35,112 nt of DNA from assembly GCA_903824515.1 (NCBI GenBank), contig CAIJXA010000119.1:1-35112 (forward strand), in the 5' to 3' direction. Shown here in pieces: positions 1 through 7,245 of this stretch. Positions within the stretch are counted from its first letter, which is position 1. Each line of letters starts with the position of its first letter. Source of the stretch: an uncultured bacterium (GTDB lineage: Bacteria > Patescibacteriota > Minisyncoccia > Moranbacterales > GWC2-37-73). Below the pieces are notes generated by a model. That model ran no database searches. It had not been told where the DNA came from and worked only from the letters and a program-made list of their open reading frames with translations. A program made the translations under genes and the position numbers.

Positions 1-129
1 AAAATCCACATCACTATCATCAGTTGGCTTTCCCCAAGCATAAGAACCGAAAAGAATAATTTTTTCCGGTGCAAATTCTTTCACAATCTGATCTTTGATG
101 ATTGAAATTTCTTTTTCATATTTACCCAT
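1..129 (-). CDS. Minimal nucleotidyltransferase (MNT-type), N-terminal part, cut by window edge
   Basis: The ORF track omits this because it runs off the left edge. Reading the minus strand from the ATG at 129 gives 43 codons without a stop. They contain ILFGSYAWGKPTDDSDVD, the GS-Y-x-G-x(n)-DSDxD signature of the DNA polymerase beta nucleotidyltransferase superfamily; the two Asp residues of DSDVD would bind metal. In this family such small proteins often pair with a HEPN protein, or act as toxin-antitoxin nucleotidyltransferases that add AMP to a partner. The partner, if any, lies outside the window. It is divergent from rnhB. A perfect TATAAT sits six bases before the ATG, so the message may be leaderless. 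The fold is well supported; the biological role is not visible here. Confidence 0.8.
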   Translation of the reverse strand, partial: MGKYEKEISIIKDQIVKEFAPEKIILFGSYAWGKPTDDSDVDF

Positions 130-135
130 AATTAT

Positions 136-141
136 ATTATA
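136..141 (-). promoter_or_regulatory. -10 box of the nucleotidyltransferase gene
   Basis: On the minus strand TATAAT (141 to 136) is followed by exactly six bases and then the ATG at 129. Initiation at the usual 7 bases after the -10 box would place the transcript start on the A of ATG. No good -35 is evident; TTGCAT lies 16 bases upstream. Confidence 0.5.
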
Positions 142-190
142 CAAAAAGCAAGCAAAAATGCAACCATTTCTAATTTTCTCAAAAATACCC

Positions 191-196
191 TATACT
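191..196 (+). promoter_or_regulatory. Possible -10 box of rnhB
   Basis: TATACT matches the -10 consensus at 5 of 6 positions and ends 8 bases before the rnhB ATG at 205. No convincing -35 and no Shine-Dalgarno sequence are seen, so any leader would be extremely short or absent. Confidence 0.4.
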
Positions 197-204
197 GAGT
201 TTAT

Positions 205-972
205 ATGGAAACTTCAACTTTTATTTTGGAAAAAGATTTTGCCTCGCAGGGCTTTACGCATATTATTGGAACTGACGAAGTCGGTCGCGGGCCACTTTGT
301 GGACCGGTGGTGGCGTGTGCGGCGATGTATCGAGGCAGTGGATTTCCGGAGCTAAGCTCCGGAGTACCGGAGCTTAGCTCCGAGGAGCGCAAAAAATGGG
401 ATTTGATTCGTGATTCGAAAAAGCTTTCCGAAAAACAGCGGGAAGAAATCTTTGACTTTATTGGCGAGCATTTTTATCTTGGCATCGGACTTTGCGACCA
501 CGAAACGATTGACCGCATCAATATTTTGGAAGCCAGTTTCTTGGCAATGAAAAAAGCAATTCAGGCACTGCTGCGTCAAATTCCAAATGACAAATTGCAA
601 ATTCCAAATAAATTTCAAGAAACAAATAACAATAATCAAAATTCAAACACCAAAGAAAATCTAGATTCTAAAATCTATAATCTAAAATCTATCATCTTGG
701 TCGATGGCAATAAAATTATCCCAAATCTTTCTATGGAGCAATATGCCGTGATTGGAGGGGACAAGTTGGTCAAATCAATTTCGGCTGCTTCGATTGTGGC
801 AAAAGTGACCAGGGATAGAATGATGAAGGAGTTTGCAATTTTGTATCCACAATACGGCATGGAAAAGCATATGGGATATGGCACGAAGGTTCATATGGAG
901 GCTTTGCTCGAGCATGGACCTTGTCCGATTCACCGAAAATCTTTTGGACCAGTCAAGAGGCTGTTACATTGA
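205..972 (+). CDS. rnhB: Ribonuclease HII
   Basis: This enzyme cuts the RNA strand of RNA-DNA hybrids and starts removal of single ribonucleotides from DNA. The 255-residue product shows GTDEVGRGPLCGP near residues 22-34 (catalytic Asp24 and Glu25), RDSKKLS at 69-75, LVDGNK around 165-170 (third acidic residue) and SIVAKVTRDR at 196-205 (fourth acidic residue). The C-terminal HMGYGTKVH and HRKSFGPV blocks are also typical. It is longer than many bacterial RNase HII proteins because of two inserts. Residues about 46-62 (PELSSGVPELSS) come from a double palindrome. Residues about 125-160 (Asn-, Gln- and Lys-rich) come from an AT-rich repeat. All catalytic blocks lie outside the inserts, so the protein is probably active. 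The stop is TGA. Confidence 0.95.
   Translation: METSTFILEKDFASQGFTHIIGTDEVGRGPLCGPVVACAAMYRGSGFPELSSGVPELSSEERKKWDLIRDSKKLSEKQREEIFDFIGEHFYLGIGLCDHETIDRINILEASFLAMKKAIQALLRQIPNDKLQIPNKFQETNNNNQNSNTKENLDSKIYNLKSIILVDGNKIIPNLSMEQYAVIGGDKLVKSISAASIVAKVTRDRMMKEFAILYPQYGMEKHMGYGTKVHMEALLEHGPCPIHRKSFGPVKRLLH
346..382 (+). repeat. Double palindrome inside rnhB (repeat A, copy 1)
   Basis: CCGGAGCTAAGCTCCGG, four bases, then CCGGAGCTTAGCTCCG. Each unit is nearly self-complementary and the two units are reverse complements, so the whole block can fold as one long hairpin or two short ones. It is in frame and encodes PELSSG-PELSS. The same pair of units occurs between genes at 1068-1101. Confidence 0.9.
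577..684 (+). repeat. AT-rich repeat inside rnhB
   Basis: Starting with CAAATTCCAAATGACAAATT and continuing with ATAATC and TCTAAAATCT steps, this stretch matches the style of the AT-rich intergenic repeats at 2283-2430 and 9900-10020. It is translated in frame into a polar, probably disordered segment (about residues 125-160) placed just before the LVDG active-site block. Confidence 0.7.
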
Positions 973-1304
973 TACATTGTTACATTGTTTTGAAAAAATA
1001 ACAATGACGATAATTTGGCAAACTGATGAAATAATACCGAATTAACTAAATCAGTGTTATATTGGGACGGAGCTAAGCTCCGATTCGGAGCTTAGCTCCG
1101 GGATAGTAAACTACAACTAATTAAGTTAAGTTGGTATAATCCAGCAATTTAACAATGTAACAATATGGCAATGTGACAATGTGGCAAGGCTTGCTAGAAA
1201 TAAAAATCCGTGTTAAGCTAGTCATTGATTATATGGTAGAAAGTCAGGATGTGGAAATGGACTATTAACCATCTAACAATGTAACAATTTAGCAATATAA
1301 TTTT
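963..1304. repeat. Repeat-rich intergenic region between rnhB and rpmF (ACAATG repeats plus repeat A, copy 2)
   Basis: The last codons of rnhB and the bases after it consist of TTACATTG steps. The inverse form (AACAATGTAACAATATGGCAATG style) recurs at about 1147-1185 and 1270-1300, so the gap is framed by loosely inverted short repeats. At 1068-1101 lies CGGAGCTAAGCTCCG-ATT-CGGAGCTTAGCTCCG, a second copy of the double palindrome found inside rnhB. A perfect TATAAT at 1135-1140 could drive rpmF with a long leader; no clear -35 is present. No gene is seen in this stretch. Confidence 0.75.
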
Positions 1305-1505
1305 ATGTCAGTACCAAAACAGAGGCACACTAAACAACGCCGTGACGCCAAGCGGGATCGTTTTGCAATCGCACCAATTGCGACTCAAACTTGTCCAAAA
1401 TGTGGCGGCGCCAAGCTTCCTCACCGTGTTTGCACAACTTGCGGAACCTATAAGGGCAAAGAAGTTATCGACACACTTAAAAAAACCATTAAGAAACAAA
1501 AATAA
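1305..1505 (+). CDS. rpmF: Large-subunit ribosomal protein bL32
   Basis: This 66-residue basic protein begins MSVPKQRHTKQRRDAKR, typical of L32, and carries a four-cysteine zinc ribbon: C30-PK-C33 and C43-TT-C46. The ending YKGKEVIDTLKKT is also characteristic. It is a structural protein of the 50S subunit. The zinc-binding (C+) form is retained. Length is normal for the family. It lies in the same direction as rnhB, nusB and rnc but is separated from each by repeat-bearing gaps, so a single tight operon is not evident. Confidence 0.95.
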   Translation: MSVPKQRHTKQRRDAKRDRFAIAPIATQTCPKCGGAKLPHRVCTTCGTYKGKEVIDTLKKTIKKQK

Positions 1506-1552
1506 AAAGCGACTCGAAACAACGAATTACATCAGAATCTTCGAATGTATTT

Positions 1553-1699
1553 CCTTCCCCCTTTAGAAAAGGGGGACTCGCCTCGATTCGATAAAGCATC
1601 TCATTGAGTCGAAGCGGGTTGAGGGGGATTTGAAAAACTAGCTGAGATAAAGAAATTTTTTCAAATCTCTCCTAGTCTCTCTTTTCTAAAGAGAGGAGC
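1553..1699. repeat. Long inverted-repeat element (repeat B, copy 1)
   Basis: The element begins CCTTCCCCCTTTAGAAAAGG and ends with TCTCTTTTCTAAAGAGAGGA. Inner GGGGGATTTGAAAAA faces TTTTTTCAAATCTCTCC. The whole block can therefore fold back on itself, like a MITE or palindromic unit. A second copy with the same architecture is at 33103-33200, just upstream of ileS. The flanks contain ACGAATT/TTCGAATG and ATTCGTA steps, also seen beside copy 2. No ORF is supported. Confidence 0.75.
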
Positions 1700-1753
1700 A
1701 ATACAATTTTGTAGATTCGTATAGGTTTCGTAGTTTCGAATCGGTAAACAAAC

Positions 1754-2272
1754 ATGGCAAATAGACATCTTCAACGATCAGTAGCAATGCAAGCTCTTTT
1801 TGAATGGGATTTTCAAGGTTGTAAAGATGAAAATATTGAGGAAATTATCGCTCATAATGTTGCTGAGTTTGCTCCAGGAATGGAGCAATGCGAATTCACG
1901 CAAGCCTTAATATCTGGAACACTTGAAAACAAAGACGGCATTGATATGCTCATTGAAAAGTGTGCGCCAGAATGGCCACTTGATCAGGTAACTATCATTG
2001 ATCGAAACATTTTGCGGCTTGGAATTTTCGAACTCATGTATGGAAATTACGGCGAAGTTCCTCCAAAGGTTGCAATCAATGAGGCAATTGAGCTTGCTAA
2101 GGCTTTTGGCGGTGACAGTAGCGCGCGTTTTGTTAATGGCGTCCTCGGAACAATCTACCGCGAGATGGGCGAGCCGATGAAAGATGACAAGAGCAAGAAA
2201 GATAAAGAGAGAGTTATTTCTACCGAAGTTGTGAAAGAAAAAGAAGAAGAGGAAAGAGAAGTTGTTGAATAA
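1754..2272 (+). CDS. nusB: Transcription antitermination factor NusB
   Basis: NusB binds BoxA RNA with ribosomal protein S10 and supports antitermination of rRNA transcription. The 172-residue product has the all-helical NusB pattern. It starts [17 protein letters not shown], has [14 protein letters not shown] in the middle and ends its core with [20 protein letters not shown] and [13 protein letters not shown]. After about residue 148 follows a highly charged Lys/Glu tail that is not part of the standard fold. It precedes rnc by a repeat-filled gap of about 165 bases. Confidence 0.94.
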   Translation: MANRHLQRSVAMQALFEWDFQGCKDENIEEIIAHNVAEFAPGMEQCEFTQALISGTLENKDGIDMLIEKCAPEWPLDQVTIIDRNILRLGIFELMYGNYGEVPPKVAINEAIELAKAFGGDSSARFVNGVLGTIYREMGEPMKDDKSKKDKERVISTEVVKEKEEEEREVVE

Positions 2273-2282
2273 TAAGTTATTT

Positions 2283-2430
2283 TTTAAATTACAAATTACA
2301 AAATTCATCAGCTGATGAACAAATTCCAAACAAATCTCAAATTACAAAATTCAAATTCATAAAAATTTGTAAGTTGTCATTTGTGGATTTTATTTTGCTT
2401 GGTATTTGATATTTGGCATTTGTTATTTTT
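2283..2430. repeat. AT-rich inverted repeat between nusB and rnc
   Basis: Steps such as AAATTACAAAATTC and CAAATTCCAAACAAATCTC on the left face TTTGATATTTGGCATTTG and ATTTGTAAGTTGTCATTTG on the right. This makes a loose, long inverted repeat. A perfect palindrome ATTCATCAGCTGATGAA lies at its left end. The right end reaches the rnc start region and creates a spurious upstream ATG at 2413. Confidence 0.6.
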
Positions 2431-2436
2431 ATACAA

Positions 2437-3120
2437 ATGGTTCAGTCTTTAGCGAAAAAAATAGGTGTTTCCTTTAAGGAGATTTCTTTGCTTCAGCAGG
2501 CGGTCACTCATCGATCATATCTGAATGAAAATCGAACTTATGAACTCAATCACAATGAAAGATTGGAGTTTTTGGGTGATGCTGTGTTGGAACTTATTGT
2601 AACGCAGTATTTGTACGCAAAATTTTCCAATCCGGAAGGCGAACTGACGAGTTGGCGCAGCGCGCTGGTCAATGGGGAAATGTTGGCCAAAGTGGCGCAA
2701 GAAATCGGGGTGGAAAAATATTTGATGATGAGTCGCGGCGAAGCTAAAGATGTCGGACGCGCCAGGCAATATCTGCTAGCCAACGCCTTGGAAGCCATCA
2801 TTGGTGCGATCTATCTTGATCAGGGTTATGATGTGGCCAAAGAATTTGTGCTCACGCGGGTGGTGGTTAACTTGAAAGAAATTCTGGAGAAAAAACTTTA
2901 TCTTGATCCAAAAAGTTATTTTCAAGAAAGAGCCCAAGAGAGCAATAAGCTCACGCCATCTTATCGCGTGATGAAAGAATGGGGACCGGACCATGATAAA
3001 CATTTTGTGGTTGGTATTTTTTTGGGCAGCGACCTGGTGGCGGAAGGCGAAGGCAATTCCAAACAAGAAGCGCAAAGAGAAGCGGCTAGGATTGGGTTGG
3101 AAGTTAAGGGTTGGATTTAG
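2437..3120 (+). CDS. rnc: Ribonuclease III
   Basis: RNase III cleaves double-stranded RNA, including rRNA precursors. From the ATG at 2437 the product is 227 residues, the usual length. The ORF-track start at 2413 would add eight residues encoded by repeat DNA, so the later start is preferred. The signature NERLEFLGDAVLEL lies at residues 40-53 and a second acidic helix, NALEAIIGAIYLDQGY, follows. The C-terminal double-stranded RNA-binding domain runs from about residue 155 (DPKSYFQERAQE) to GNSKQEAQREAARIGLE. Two terminator-like hairpins follow downstream, after repeat C. Confidence 0.95.
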   Translation: MVQSLAKKIGVSFKEISLLQQAVTHRSYLNENRTYELNHNERLEFLGDAVLELIVTQYLYAKFSNPEGELTSWRSALVNGEMLAKVAQEIGVEKYLMMSRGEAKDVGRARQYLLANALEAIIGAIYLDQGYDVAKEFVLTRVVVNLKEILEKKLYLDPKSYFQERAQESNKLTPSYRVMKEWGPDHDKHFVVGIFLGSDLVAEGEGNSKQEAQREAARIGLEVKGWI

Positions 3121-3149
3121 TATTCTTTTATATGAAAAAAGTTTATTAA

Positions 3150-3344
3150 TTAACTTTTCTTTTAATAGAAAAGTTATAAAAGAAATCCCGCACGTGCTTG
3201 TTGCTGGGGCAAAGACTTTACTCTTCGCTAAAAATTCCCGCTGCACTTTTTCCGCTGAAAAAGCACGCTTGAAATTTTCTTGACGCTCATCAATCGTCTT
3301 TTGCCTACGCACTGCGCAAAGTGCGGAGAGGGAATGCGAAAATG
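3150..3344 (+). repeat. Structured intergenic repeat (repeat C, copy 1)
   Basis: This roughly 190-base element begins 29 bases after the rnc stop. It opens with the hairpin AACTTTTC-loop-GAAAAGTT, followed by a conserved middle (CCCGCACGTGCTTGTTGC) and an end hairpin around GCACTGCGCAAAGTGC. Copy 2 at 8663-8856 is nearly identical over most of its length. An internal hairpin reads CTTTTTC-CGCT-GAAAAAG here and CTTTGTC-TGCT-GACAAAG in copy 2. ORFs on both strands across it are not credible genes. Confidence 0.8.
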
Positions 3345-3367
3345 CTGACTAGTTCTTGATTTATTTT

Positions 3368-3395
3368 GACTCGCAATTTTTGCGGGTCTTTTTTT
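3368..3395 (+). terminator. Intrinsic terminator downstream of rnc
   Basis: GACTCGCA-ATTTT-TGCGGGTC forms an 8-base-pair stem with one G-T pair and is followed directly by seven T residues. Confidence 0.75.
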
Positions 3396-3411
3396 GAAAA
3401 AAAATTGAAAA

Positions 3412-3461
3412 AACAAGAAAAATCAGAGCCTGGCTCTGATTTTTCTTGTTAATTTTTTTTT
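3412..3461. terminator. Bidirectional terminator between convergent rnc and manB
   Basis: A perfect 19-base inverted repeat (AACAAGAAAAATCAGAGCC and its complement, one base between) is followed on the plus strand by AATTTTTTTTT. On the minus strand it is followed by TTTTTTCAATTTTTTTT. It can end transcripts from both rnc (plus) and recG-manB (minus). Confidence 0.88.
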
Positions 3462-3467
3462 GAAAAT

Positions 3468-4892
3468 TTACTGCAAAGCTTCAACATTAACTGTTCCTGA
3501 TTCCCAGTTTACTTCACCATAGCTGCGCAAAAGTTTATTTAAATATTTTTTTAATTCGGCATATTTTTCCTGGGTCTGGGCTTCAAACTTAATTGTCAGA
3601 TAGGGCCCATTTTGCGAATAGCGTACCACAAACATGGAGTCATTTAGATTGAGTCTGACGCCATCACCAGCTCTTTCATCGCTGATAACTTCAGCTTGGG
3701 GGAAATCAATTTCCAAAACTTGGCTGATTTTTTCTATCAATAAAACTTTTTTGTCATCGGGGCAAGCAAGTTTTATTTCTGGACTGGAGATATATTTTGG
3801 CAGCTTAGCAACAACCTGGGAAAGGGTTTGATCGGTGTCGGCTAAATATCGCAGCAGTCGAAAAGTTGAATATGTTCCATCATCATGATTATAAAAATCT
3901 GCAGAAAAGAAAAAATGACCAGAAAGTTCACCAATGAAAGCGGCACCAACTTCTTGGTTTTTCTTTTTCAAAAATGAGTGACCTGTACGCCACATGAATG
4001 GAACGCCGCCGTTTTCTTTGATGGTGTCTTCAACCACTTTTGAACAAAGTGTGTTGTACATTATTTTTTCGCCTGGATGATCGCGCAAAACATCGGCGGC
4101 GAAAATTGCCACCAACACGTCATTCCAAATGATGCCGCCTTTTTCATCAACAATCCCAATGCGGTCGCCATCCGCATCATAGGTAAATCCAAGGTCGGCG
4201 CCTTCTTCCAAAACTTCTTTTTTGACTCTTTCTGCCACTACTGTTTCGGTTGGGTCTGGAGTTCCAAGGGGAAAAGTTGGATCAATTGTGCAGTTTCTTT
4301 CAATCACTTCGCAGCCAGCGCCTCGCAGCATTTCTGGAACAATCACGCCAGCAGTGGTGTTTCCAGAATCAATCAGCACTTTGAATTTCTTCTTAATAGG
4401 AAGTCTTTTGCTGATATCTTCAAAATAGGCTTTTGAAACATCTATTTTTTCAATCTTGCCTGGTTGTGCACCTTGTTCATAATCTTCTTCCTGCACCATT
4501 TTGCAAAGTGCTTGCATGCCATCACTGACCAATGTTTCAGAAAAATCAATTGCAAATTTAAAACCATTATATTCCGGAGGATTGTGTGAGGCCGTCACAA
4601 AAGCGCCCCCCTTGATGCTCAGATAATATTGCGACCAATAAAAAGTTCCTACCATAGTAAGTCCAATGTCGACAGTATCAATACCAGCCCAAACAAAGCC
4701 GCGAATCAGCGCATCGCTGTATGCCTGGCTAGTTGCTCTGCAATCTCTGCCAACAACTGCTTTGGTGATGCTGTGTCTTTTCATGTAGGTTCCATGGGCG
4801 CGTCCGATGTGTTCCACGATTGCTGGATTAAGATCTTGCTCGACGATGCCACGAAGGTCGTAGCCGCGAAACATGGAGGGGTTTATTTTCAT
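3468..4892 (-). CDS. manB: Phosphomannomutase/phosphoglucomutase
   Basis: This alpha-D-phosphohexomutase interconverts the 6- and 1-phosphates of mannose or glucose. The 474-residue length is typical. Visible blocks are FRGYDLRGI at 8-16, the phosphoserine loop TASHNP at 100-105 (Ser102), the metal loop DADGDR at 239-244, the sugar-binding GELSGH at 321-326 and the C-terminal phosphate-binding RAGDGVRLNLND segment. It lies 57 bases downstream of recG on the same strand and is probably co-transcribed with it. Its mannose-1-phosphate product would feed ManC, encoded at 16845. Substrate preference between mannose and glucose cannot be settled from sequence, so the symbol is provisional. Confidence 0.9.
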   Translation of the reverse strand: MKINPSMFRGYDLRGIVEQDLNPAIVEHIGRAHGTYMKRHSITKAVVGRDCRATSQAYSDALIRGFVWAGIDTVDIGLTMVGTFYWSQYYLSIKGGAFVTASHNPPEYNGFKFAIDFSETLVSDGMQALCKMVQEEDYEQGAQPGKIEKIDVSKAYFEDISKRLPIKKKFKVLIDSGNTTAGVIVPEMLRGAGCEVIERNCTIDPTFPLGTPDPTETVVAERVKKEVLEEGADLGFTYDADGDRIGIVDEKGGIIWNDVLVAIFAADVLRDHPGEKIMYNTLCSKVVEDTIKENGGVPFMWRTGHSFLKKKNQEVGAAFIGELSGHFFFSADFYNHDDGTYSTFRLLRYLADTDQTLSQVVAKLPKYISSPEIKLACPDDKKVLLIEKISQVLEIDFPQAEVISDERAGDGVRLNLNDSMFVVRYSQNGPYLTIKFEAQTQEKYAELKKYLNKLLRSYGEVNWESGTVNVEALQ

Positions 4893-4949
4893 AGGGTTTT
4901 TTGAGCTTATAGTTATTAGTACATGATTAGACTAGCAAAAATTGATGTT

Positions 4950-7118
4950 TTATTCAAGGTGCACATTGGTGGCAAACTTTGCCAGCTCTTTTTTCAGGAG
5001 CGGATACCTTGAAAGTGTCGGGCTGTTTTTCAAAAGTTCGAGCGCCTTTTGGCGAGAAATTTCGATGAGTTTCACGTTGCCAAGATGCTGCATAGCAATA
5101 TCAGGTAGCCCCGATTGGCGCACGCCAAGAAATTCTCCCGGACCTCGCAATTTCAAATCGGCTTCGGCAATTTCAAAACCGTTGTTGGTTTTTTCCATCG
5201 TGGCCAGACGCAATCTCGATTTGACAGTGCTCTTGGAAGCGAGCAAAAAGCAATATGATTGCAATTGACTGCGACCAACGCGCCCTCTGAATTGATGAAG
5301 CTGCGAAAGTCCAAAACGGTCAGCATCTTCAATGATAATCACGGTTGCATTTGGAACATCGATACCAACTTCAACGACAGAAGTGGCGACCAAAATGTCA
5401 TATTTTTTATTTTTGTAATCTGCCATAACGGCCTCTTTTTCTTTCGCTTTGAGTTTGCCATGCAGCAGCCCCAATGAAAGTTCTGGAAAAATATCGCGAG
5501 AAAGTCGCTCGTGTTCCTGGGTGGCAGCCTTGAGTTCTGCCAGTTTTTCAGATTCTTCGACCAGGGGAAAGATTATAAAAACTTGATGACCTTTAGCGAC
5601 TTGGCTTCTGACAAAAGCATAAACCTCTTTGCGTTTGCTCGGCAGAATTATTTTGGTGATGATGGGTTTGCGATTTTTTGGCATCTCATCCAGCAAAGAC
5701 AAATCAAGATTGCCAAAATAGGCCATGGTCAAAGTGCGCGGAATCGGCGTGGCAGTCATGGTTAAAAGATGAGGGATTTTGCCTGGCAAGCCGTCATTGA
5801 TAGTTTCTATTTTTTGTTGCAAAAAGGCTCGCTGCGAAACGCCGAAGCGATGTTGTTCATCAATCACAACCAGGGCCAAATTTTTAAACCGCACATCCTT
5901 TTGAATAAGGGCATGCGTACCTATTAAAATATCTATGCGACCTTCTTTAATTTCACTTAGTAGCTCGTCTCTTTTTAATATTGCGTTTTTATCCTCTAAT
6001 ATTTTTGTATTTTGTTTGCCGGTTTGTAGGTTGGATGTCGTTTGTATTTTGTTTATTGTATTTTGTATGTTGTTTAGCTCTCGATATGAATTTGTCAGCA
6101 GCGCTATTTTTAGCTCATTATTTTTAAATAGTGCACAAAACGTGTCATAGTGTTGCTTGGCCAAAACTTCGGTTGGCGCCATGAAGGCTGTTTGAAATTT
6201 TGCCTGAGCCGTTTGCAGGCTGGCCAGCGCAGCCACAATAGTTTTTCCGGAGCCAACATCGCCATTAAGCAGGCGGTTCATGGGGCGGGTTTTCCCCAGG
6301 TCTTTGAGGATTTCAAAAGAAGCTTTGCGCTGAGCATTGGTGAGAGCAAAGGGCAAGGAGGTTGTAAACTTTGAAATGAGTTTTTCTTCAAAAGGAATTT
6401 TGACGCAGGCTTCTTTTTCCCAATTGGCTTTGACTTTCAGGGATGCAAGCTGAACCGTCAGCATATTTTGAAAAGCAAATCTTTTTTGAGCCAGTAAATA
6501 TTGATGTTCATTTTGGGGAAAATGAATATATTGCAGGGCAGTTTTGATTGAAGGCAGATGGAGCTCCTGCAAAATATCCTCAGGAATAGGATCTTGAATT
6601 TCCAAATCTAATTTAAAAATATTTTGCATTTGCCAACGAATCCATTTGGAAGTCAATCCTTCAGTTTCTGGATAAATCGGGACCAAGCGGCCGGTGTTGG
6701 TCGGCTCGCGCGATGAAAGTTCCCAGGCCGGATTGGAAAAATAGAAACCATTTTTGTCTTCCAAGACTTTGCCGGAAAGGCGCACACCCTTGCCGATTGT
6801 CAGAGAATCGCTGACATAGGGTTGATTGAACCATATTGCCCGCACACTGCCAGTATCATCAGCAACATAGCATTCCGTGATCATTATTTTTTTCTTCCAA
6901 GTGCGGACGAGTTTGCTCGTTGAAATTTCTCCCATAATAGTCGCACTTTGACCAGCAATAATGGAGTCAATCTCAATGCGCTCGCTATAGTCTTCATAGC
7001 GAAAAGGGAAATGGAAAAGAAAATCACCCACCGTTGTGACGTTGATTTTTTTCAAAATCTCGCCATACTTCTGATTAATGCGCGGGATTGTTTGGATTTT
7101 TGCATTGAAGATGTCCAT
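4950..7118 (-). CDS. recG: ATP-dependent DNA helicase RecG
   Basis: RecG reverses stalled replication forks and moves branched DNA junctions. The 722-residue product has an N-terminal OB-fold wedge domain (about 50-140). It also has Walker A GDVGSGKT (286-293), APTEVLA, the DEQH box in VIDEQHRFGV (418-427), TMTATPIPRTL, and the C-terminal motifs VVEVGIDVPNA and QFRGRVGR. Residues about 346-380 form a low-complexity Asn/Gln/Lys/Thr insert between LLTNSYRE and the GRIDILIGTHAL block, where most RecG proteins have only a short linker; it comes from TGTATTTTGT-type repeats. The motifs on both sides are intact. A perfect TATAAT six bases before the ATG suggests a leaderless transcript. manB follows. 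Confidence 0.96.
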   Translation of the reverse strand: MDIFNAKIQTIPRINQKYGEILKKINVTTVGDFLFHFPFRYEDYSERIEIDSIIAGQSATIMGEISTSKLVRTWKKKIMITECYVADDTGSVRAIWFNQPYVSDSLTIGKGVRLSGKVLEDKNGFYFSNPAWELSSREPTNTGRLVPIYPETEGLTSKWIRWQMQNIFKLDLEIQDPIPEDILQELHLPSIKTALQYIHFPQNEHQYLLAQKRFAFQNMLTVQLASLKVKANWEKEACVKIPFEEKLISKFTTSLPFALTNAQRKASFEILKDLGKTRPMNRLLNGDVGSGKTIVAALASLQTAQAKFQTAFMAPTEVLAKQHYDTFCALFKNNELKIALLTNSYRELNNIQNTINKIQTTSNLQTGKQNTKILEDKNAILKRDELLSEIKEGRIDILIGTHALIQKDVRFKNLALVVIDEQHRFGVSQRAFLQQKIETINDGLPGKIPHLLTMTATPIPRTLTMAYFGNLDLSLLDEMPKNRKPIITKIILPSKRKEVYAFVRSQVAKGHQVFIIFPLVEESEKLAELKAATQEHERLSRDIFPELSLGLLHGKLKAKEKEAVMADYKNKKYDILVATSVVEVGIDVPNATVIIIEDADRFGLSQLHQFRGRVGRSQLQSYCFLLASKSTVKSRLRLATMEKTNNGFEIAEADLKLRGPGEFLGVRQSGLPDIAMQHLGNVKLIEISRQKALELLKNSPTLSRYPLLKKELAKFATNVHLE
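5985..6080 (-). repeat. Low-complexity repeat insert within recG
   Basis: On the plus strand this reads as several TTGTATTTTGT steps separated by short spacers, ending near TGTATGTTGTTTAG. It is in frame in recG and encodes a run rich in Asn, Gln, Thr and Lys inside helicase domain 1, between the LLTNS block and GTHAL. Confidence 0.7.
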
Positions 7119-7124
7119 GGCTTA

Positions 7125-7130
7125 ATTATA
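7125..7130 (-). promoter_or_regulatory. -10 box of recG
   Basis: Perfect TATAAT on the minus strand, followed by six bases and the recG ATG at 7118. This spacing puts the expected transcript start on the start codon. The -35 region is weak. Confidence 0.55.
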
Positions 7131-7191
7131 CGGTATAAAAGATGAAGGAGAAAGCTGGGTGTTTTTGTTTTAAAAATTATTTAGCACAGAA

Positions 7192-7220
7192 TTGACCAAA
7201 CCCCTAAAAAGGCGTAGGAT
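7192..7220 (+). promoter_or_regulatory. Promoter of the U32 gene
   Basis: TTGACC (7192-7197), a 17-base spacer and TAGGAT (7215-7220) fit a sigma70-type promoter. The TTG of the -35 was taken as a start codon in the ORF track. With this promoter the transcript would begin near 7227, ahead of a clear ribosome-binding site (GAAGGAAA, 7231-7238) and the ATG at 7246. Confidence 0.6.
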
Positions 7221-7245
7221 AGACTATACAGAAGGAAATGAAATT

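Noticed and set aside
205-972. TGA read as glycine, as in some CPR lineages
   Set aside because: rnhB and the gene at 12884 end at TGA where the protein is naturally complete, and no conserved Gly in any gene is encoded by TGA.
3121-3283. Plus-strand ORF with HVLVAGAKTLLFAKNSRC
   Set aside because: It is the translation of repeat C; copy 2 is not kept as an ORF in the same form.
2776-3312. Minus-strand 178-residue ORF over rnc and repeat C
   Set aside because: Mostly antisense to rnc and the repeat; no family resemblance.
7192-7245. TTG start of the U32 ORF adding 18 residues
   Set aside because: The TTG is part of a good -35 (TTGACC) with TAGGAT 17 bases downstream; ATG 7246 has a proper ribosome-binding site.
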